Source of the DNA: Macrophomina tecta
Taxonomy: Eukaryota; Ascomycota; Dothideomycetes; Botryosphaeriales; Botryosphaeriaceae
Reading direction: 5' to 3'
Assembly: GCA_024180945.1 (NCBI GenBank)
Contig: JAKSGN010000033.1
Coordinates: 2,046,001 to 2,110,000, forward strand
DNA: 64,000 nucleotides
Below the pieces are notes generated by a model, which did no database searches, was not told the DNA's origin, and was given only the letters and a program-made list of their open reading frames with translations. Positions 58,370 through 64,000 of this stretch are shown piece by piece. Each line of letters starts with the position of its first letter. Position 1 is the stretch's first letter. Both the position numbers and the translations under genes were made by a program.

Positions 58370-61300
58370 TTACGGCTTAATTCTTTCTTTTATATAGTCT
58401 ACTCTTCTACTAAGCGCGTTAGTAGCGGCGTTATCTATACCTTTTCTATATATAATCTTAAAATTATAGAATACTAATTCTTATAACTAGTAAATCTATC
58501 GTCAGTTTAGCTTCTTAGTTATAGTAAAGCGCGTAAGATTCTAATAGTCGTAATATACTATTACCTATTAGTTAGCTTCTTCTAGGTAGTATCTCTAGTA
58601 CTTAAATACTAAGACGATAGCTAAGAGCTCTTTATTATAAGTATCGTAGTTAAGCTCTACCGGGGTAAACTTTCTTAAGTAAAACGCGATTAGGTACTAT
58701 TTATTTTTATCGTTAGACTAGCTAAGATATACTTCTAGAATAAATTCTAACGTATTAGTCTCTACTTTAATTAGTTTATTAAAATCGTATATTTCTAAGA
58801 TAGGTACTTCGTAAAATATTTTCTTTAGTAAATTAAAGGCTTACTACTAATCGTCTCTTTATTAGAAGCTATACTTCTTCTAAGTAAGTCGCGTTAAAGG
58901 TTTTATAATCTTTAAATAGTTCTAGATAAACTTTTTATAGAAGTTTATAAATTTAAGAAAGAACTATACTTCTTTAATTATCTTTAGTACTAGCTATTTT
59001 CTAATAGAATCTAGTTTCGAGTCGTCTATATTAATATATCTAGAAGTAATAATAAAGCCTAAGAATTCTATTCTTTATATATACTACTTATACTTATTAG
59101 ATACGATAGTTAGGTTCTTAGCTTAAAGAATTTCTAGAACTTTTCTAATATACTTCTTATATTCTTTAAGTATTTCTAAGAAGATAAAAATATTATTAAG
59201 ATAAGCTAGATAGAAGATATTTAAGTATTCGTATAGCGTATTATTAACGAGCGATTAAAAGGTTACTAGCGTATTTATAAGCCTAAATAATATTACTATA
59301 TACTTATAGAGTTTTAGTCTTATTTTAAAGGCTATTTTCTATTCTTCCCCTTTCTTAATTCTAACTAAGTAGTAACTATCCTGAAGGTCTAGCTTTATAA
59401 AGTACTTTATATTTTCTAACTTATCCTAGAGCTTATTAATATATAGAAGTGGGTATTAATTCTTAATTATAATATTATTAAGTTATCGATAGTCGATATA
59501 AAGGTGTAACTTACTATTTTTTTTAAAAATAAAGAGGATTAGATATTTAACTAATAATATTAATAGTTAAATATATTCTTATTTAAGATTCTTTTTAATA
59601 TATTTCTTTAAAGCCTCTATTTTCTTCTTTAATAAGAAGTAGATAGGCTTATAAGCTAGTTTCGTTTCTAGCTTAAGTAGAATTTTATAATTTTATAGTT
59701 AATACTTAGATAAGTCTTTCTTTTCTCTTTTTTAGTAAACGATAACTAAGTTCTAATACTCTTTAGGTATTATTTTTATTTCGGGTATTAGAGACATTTC
59801 TTATAGTTATTACTATATCTCTAAACTATTATATTATTCTCTTTTAATTTTCGTAGAATCGTCTTCTCTAATAAAAGTTAGATAGTTTTTATTTCTTAGC
59901 TCTTTCTATTAGGTCCTAGTTAATACTCTCTATTATACTGCCGGTAAGGGTTTAATATATATAAAATAGACCTATTATTCTTAGTATTATATACGCCTAA
60001 ATATCTCTCTTAAGATTATTTAGACGTCTACGAGAAGTTCTAGGGCTACTAATTACTTTTATAAAGTTTTATTTTTAGCCTTATACTTTCTCTATATAGT
60101 TCTTCGTAATAAGTATTATACCTAATTTTTAGAAATACTTAACTTAGTAGAACTTACTCCGCTTAAGGTGTTATATTTTACTAAAAAGATAGTATTTTAT
60201 ACGTTATAGTTTTAGTTCTATCTTAGGCCTTTCTTAAGGTTATTATTAATACTACCGTTATTAGGCCTTATACTATTATTTAAGTCTTGTGTTTCTTCTA
60301 ATAATTTAAGGGTATCGTTTCGCTTAGTAGGGTTTATTTCTATAATAGAATTATATTTTACTAAGAAGGCTTCACCTTCTATATCGTAGTTCTAGTTCTA
60401 ACTTATACTACTATCAGAGTTATCTATATAGTTACTATATTTAGGCCTTATACTAGCTACTTTTCGTTTTATACTAAAAATATATTCTTAGAAAATATCT
60501 AGTAGTTTTTATTTAATATTCTTATAACTACTTTCTAGGTTTTTAATAATGTCCTAAATATTCTATTATAGAAAAAGTATATCGCTTATTTAATTAATAA
60601 GGGGGTTACGAGTTCTAAGCTAAGATATTCTAAGAATAATATTATATTTTAGAATTCTTTAGATATTAAGAGTAATCTAATTAGAGTATTTATTAATTTC
60701 TAGTAAGACTTTTTCTATTTTAATACGTATCTATTCTTCTTTATAGTTAGTATTTCTTTTATTAAATTCGCTAAGAGAGTAGGGTTCTTTCTTCTTTTAA
60801 TAAGAAATATTTAATTCTTATACTAGTTCGTTATAGATAAAGTCTTCGCTTAATTCGCTATTAACTAGTATCAAGATTATATATTCTTATAGAACTCTAG
60901 TAATTTTAAATTATTTCTAAAGTTTCTTTTCAGTAAGAGTTCCTGTGTTTAATATACGTAATACTATATAAAGGAACCTAGACTATAGCCCCTAGATTAA
61001 TTTTAATACTATAGGGCCGTCTAGTTTTTTAGCTTTAGATAGTCGTAGACTTTACTATATATATAGTCTTTCTATTTATTAACTTAAAGATATACTTATT
61101 TCTAGTTAGTCTATTTATTAGTATACTACTATTTTTACTAGTAGACTATATTCTTTCGTACCTAGTATTAAAAAGTTAGTATATTAAGCTTCTTGTTTAG
61201 TATTTATTAGAGTATATAATTCTAGATAGTTACTATATCGTATTAATAAAGAATTCTTACTAATTCTTAAAAAAAGTCGTAGTCTACTTACTATTAAGTA

Positions 61301-61500
61301 GTTATTTCTTAATAATAGAGCGTTACGAGTATAGTTTTCTTAGTAATAATAAGTTTATACTTCTTTCTATCTTACTTAATTTAGGTTTTCTAGAGGGTTT
61401 CTTAGTACTATATCTATAGTACTATAAGAGCTAATTCTTTCTCGTAGAAAAATCTAGATTATTTAGATAAGTTAATCGCTCTTATCTATTATCTCTATGC
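58370..61500 (-). pseudogene. Element A pol, 5' part (reverse transcriptase and neighbours), mutated
   Basis: On the minus strand the reverse-transcriptase catalytic loop can be read at about 59177-59208 as AYLNNIFIFL, with YLNN at 59203-59192 where YLDD is expected. Asp-to-Asn at both metal-binding positions is what G-to-A mutation gives. Many TAG/TAA stops interrupt every frame. RNase H should lie at the left part and protease at the right part, but I did not resolve their motifs. Confidence 0.65.
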
Positions 61501-62380
61501 TAATTCTATACTTAGCTATAAGGCGCTCGAGTTTTAAAAAAGTTATAAAGTTTAGTATAGCTTTTACTTTACTATTTATTAAGTCGTATAGTTTTTTAGT
61601 TTTACTATTTACGAGCTTCTTATCTAAGGAAAAGCTATTAATAAAATTATTAATTTTAATAACTTCTTTATTTCTAGTTATTATACCGAATTATCGTAGT
61701 TTATAGAAGTACTATTCTAATATATTCTTACTACTTTAGTATATCTAGTAGTTATTATCGTAGTAGGCCGTCTAGTATAGTATATTATAGTTATCTTAGC
61801 GAGATATAATTAATACTTTATATTAAGTACTTAAGGTCTACTTTTTATCTTTCTTATTACGCGGGTTCTATAGGTACTTAGAAGAAAAGTACTTATTACT
61901 ACTATAGATAATATAGAGTTAATTCTTATAGCGCTATTTCTACTTATTTATTTAGTTTAGATTAGGTTCTTTAGGCTTTTTATTATTATTTTAACTATTA
62001 TTATTACTCTTCTTAGAATCCTATTAGTTAGCTATATTAAGGGCTATAGCGTCTTTATTTTCGAAGATTATTCTTTTATAGCGAGGCTTTAAGATATTAG
62101 CTTATTAAGAACCTATCTTCTATTTATATATATAACCATTAATCTAAGACGTAAGGTCTACTATCTTCTAGAAGATAGATAGATATTTATAGATAATTAT
62201 ATTCTTCTTAACTTCTTTCTTTAGGCCCTTATAGAAGAGGTCGCGAAAAGTCTTATCTAACTATTTAAGATAGACTATAAGTTATTAAAACTTAATTATA
62301 TAGATAGCTATAGATTCTAGTTATTTAATAGTTATAATATTATTAGAGGCTTTATATTAGAATAATAGGCCCTAATATAC
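61501..62380 (-). pseudogene. Element A gag (zinc knuckle region), truncated and mutated
   Basis: On the minus strand a zinc-knuckle-like stretch at about 61917-61870 has tyrosine at all four ligand places in the spacing 2-4-4 (YIIYSSNKYFSSKY), where C-x2-C-x4-H-x4-C is expected. Cys and His codons become Tyr codons by the same type of transition. The remaining gag before it is partial: only about 460 bp remain before the sequence changes near 62380, so the N-terminal gag, leader and 5' LTR of element A are missing. Confidence 0.65.
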
Positions 62381-62728
62381 CCTTAGGGTGCTTATACCGT
62401 GCGTTCTACGTGCTTATCACGTGCTATGCACGGGCCCCTAGTATATAATGCCACTAAGGGGTAAATCCTGCACTACTAAGAATTTATATCTAAGAATATA
62501 TGACTCTTCTAAAGGCTCCCTACTTATAACTAGCCTATTTACTTATAATCGAATTCTTCTTAATTTCTTTCGGAAAAGCAGCCGGCCTTAAAGGGCTATA
62601 TATAACGATTTCGACAATTCCGATGAAAAGAACGATTTTACAATAATAGAAATAAGGGGCTAATAAAGCCGTTCGAATACTCGAGGCAAACGAATAGAAA
62701 TAGGCTTATTAACCCCCGAAGGCTATTA
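62381..62728. other. Junction and possible leader or LTR of element B
   Basis: A less AT-rich pocket (62395-62465) holds GTGCTTAT twice, ACGTGC twice and an imperfect inverted repeat (CCCCTAGT .. ACTAAGGGG). A GGGCTATATATAACG stretch near 62598 resembles a promoter. It may be LTR or leader of element B, but no second LTR copy lies in the window to confirm this. Confidence 0.35.
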
Positions 62729-64000
62729 AATGCTAATCGTCAATAGGAGCGCCCAGGGCGCTAAACGCCTAATAGGCGACGCGGCCGAACTAGGGGTGCC
62801 TATAGCTATCGACGAACTATAACGCTTACGTAGCGCACCTACGGAAGGTATATCAGAAGCCGAGCTCCTAGAACGCCTTAACCGCATTAAGGTTCTATAA
62901 TAGCTATAAACGGCCCTTAACGGCGAACTACCTACCGTCCCTACGCTAAACGCAGGCGAAACGCATGCGGAAAGCAGAATAGACAATAGCGAAAAGCGAC
63001 TCGATCTTCTCGTAAGAAACTCACCTCTAAAACTCGAAGGCCTTACTTAGGGCTTATATGACTTATAGACGAATACGGTAGAGACACGTTTCAACGTATA
63101 CCGGGCAGATAAGGACTACCTTAGAAGAACCCTCTAGGCTACTAAAGGACTATCTAAATATAAGACCCTCTCCTAGCACGTCTAAAGATGTCTAATAAAC
63201 TAGGAGAAACTAGTACTACTCTAGTAGGAGTTTAAGACATTAGTATAGAATTATATTCGTAATCCTATTATCTACCGCCTTAACAATGCTATTAGTTATT
63301 ATACTACGGTAATAAAAGAGGGCTAGAAGTTTATAGAATTCTACGCCTAAATAAAGACATATAAGAACAAATTCACGTATTAGATTTAAAACATAGATTA
63401 CCGTATTAACTAAATTTACTCTCGGCTTTTACTATCTATACGTACGGAGCTCGTACGCCAGTCCTTTTTTACTAGGGTATAGGCAGAAGAGGATTTAGTA
63501 GCTAAAATCTAACGCATTAAGTAAACGCTAGAGGCAACGAGGCCCTATAAAAAGAACGAGAATAAATAGTAGTCGTAGGGGACTAAGCGCCCTTTTATTA
63601 CTTTTAGCCTAGAATGCAACGGTCCCTATAAGGGTTTTAGAAATAGTAAGAAGGCTAAAGAAAATTAAAGATCCGAAGCTTTAGCTTCCCTAAAGAACGT
63701 AGGCGATTCGTATAGGTCTAGTACCCCGAACGTAGGCGAAAAGTAGGCTAAAGACTACGCTAACTAGGCGAACTATAAAGATAAGTAAGGCTCGAAAAAA
63801 GAAAAGCCCTAATCGCTTCCCTCTTCTTCTTACGGTTAGGGCCTTAAATGGGAGATAGTTTAAAACGTATAGAAATTATCGCTTCGATAGAAACCCTATC
63901 CGGTTCTACTAAAATTCGAGCATTAATAGATTATAGTTATGGCCTAAACCTCGTATCCCTTAAATACGTAGAGCGACTTACCTTATAAAATATATAAGCT
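62729..64000 (+). pseudogene. Element B: RIP-like Gag and protease fragment, cut by the window end
   Basis: Plus-strand remnants of a second retroelement family. Gag-like pieces are readable in one frame between TAG/TAA stops that stand where Gln is expected: LVRNSPLKLEGLT, ETRFNVYRADKDYLRRTL, RNPIIYRLNNAISYYTTV, LVRQSFFTRV, AEEDLVAKI. Near 63910-63985 the aspartic-protease-like motif reads IRALIDYSYGLNLVSLKYVE, with Tyr where Ser or Cys and Gly would be expected near the catalytic Asp. The element should continue beyond the window. Confidence 0.65.

Larger units (their letters stand above)
47265..62380 (-). mobile_element. Element A: RIP-like degraded Ty3/Gypsy-type LTR element, interrupted
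   Basis: This AT-rich element lies in minus orientation and is split by the intact chromovirus at 50146-58364. Its 3' LTR and polypurine tract are at left, pol remnants are on both sides of the insertion, and gag is at right. Stops are nearly all TAG or TAA where CAG or CAA is expected. Cysteine and histidine ligands have become tyrosine, and Asp has become Asn. These changes fit C-to-T mutation on both strands, as made by repeat-induced point mutation. The 5' LTR is missing: gag ends near 62380, where unrelated sequence begins. LTR landmarks show it is related to the intact element, but the LTR is shorter (475 against 743 bp) and the Gag knuckle type differs. Confidence 0.82.

Noticed and set aside
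47100..64000. CRISPR-like or centromeric array in the AT-rich block
   Set aside because: No regular spacer-repeat or tandem satellite pattern; the AT-richness is explained by mutated retroelement coding sequence.

Overview
The window comes from a filamentous ascomycete (Pezizomycotina, perhaps Dothideomycetes; the class is a guess). Genes carry short GT..AG introns with CTRAY-like branch points, and several proteins are typical of this group: a WOPR regulator, a Zn2Cys6 factor, a PTH11-like rhodopsin-domain protein and a GH35 beta-galactosidase. The window has two compartments: GC-balanced, gene-bearing DNA (1 to about 46 kb) and an AT-rich, repeat-induced-point-mutation (RIP)-like transposon block (about 46.1 to 64 kb).

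Gene-bearing part, left to right: ubiquitin-conjugating enzyme E2 of the Ubc4/5 class (-), glutaryl-CoA dehydrogenase (-) sharing a 600 bp divergent promoter with flap endonuclease FEN1/Rad27 (+), a decayed alginate-lyase-family secreted enzyme (+), a Zn2Cys6 transcription factor (-), the 24 kDa subunit of mitochondrial complex I (+), a very small cytochrome b5 (+), a WOR1/RYP1/SGE1-type WOPR regulator (-) with over 6 kb of gene-free upstream DNA, TAF12 (+), a CorA-type magnesium transporter (+), an unrecognised acidic protein (-) and a secreted GH35 beta-galactosidase (-). These are mostly housekeeping and metabolic genes. I see no biosynthetic cluster or operon-like grouping.

Transposon block: a PTH11-like gene is frameshifted and has lost its 5' end at the border. 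Beyond it lies a heavily mutated LTR retroelement in minus orientation (element A, 47265 to about 62380). Its reverse-transcriptase YLDD reads YLNN, and the ligands of its Gag zinc knuckle read as tyrosines. Into its pol region a complete 8,219 bp chromovirus (Ty3/Gypsy with a C-terminal chromodomain) has inserted at 50146-58364. That insertion has two 743 bp LTRs that look identical, a 5 bp target duplication (ATAGG), Gag and Pol joined by an apparent -1 frameshift signal, and a primer site that looks self-primed. A third mutated Gag-protease fragment (element B, +) runs off the right end.

The most interesting signal is on the opposite strand of the intact chromovirus: a two-exon gene (57520 down to 56782) encoding a basic, cysteine-rich N-terminus plus a coiled coil. 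The mutated element A has a counterpart in the same relative place and orientation, with the same order of parts, a similarly placed phase-1 intron with a TACTAAC branch point, and the same 17 bp palindrome about 65 bp before the start. This suggests an antisense accessory gene kept by this retrotransposon lineage. Coordinates were derived by hand reading; splice sites are inferred from sequence and reading-frame continuity.
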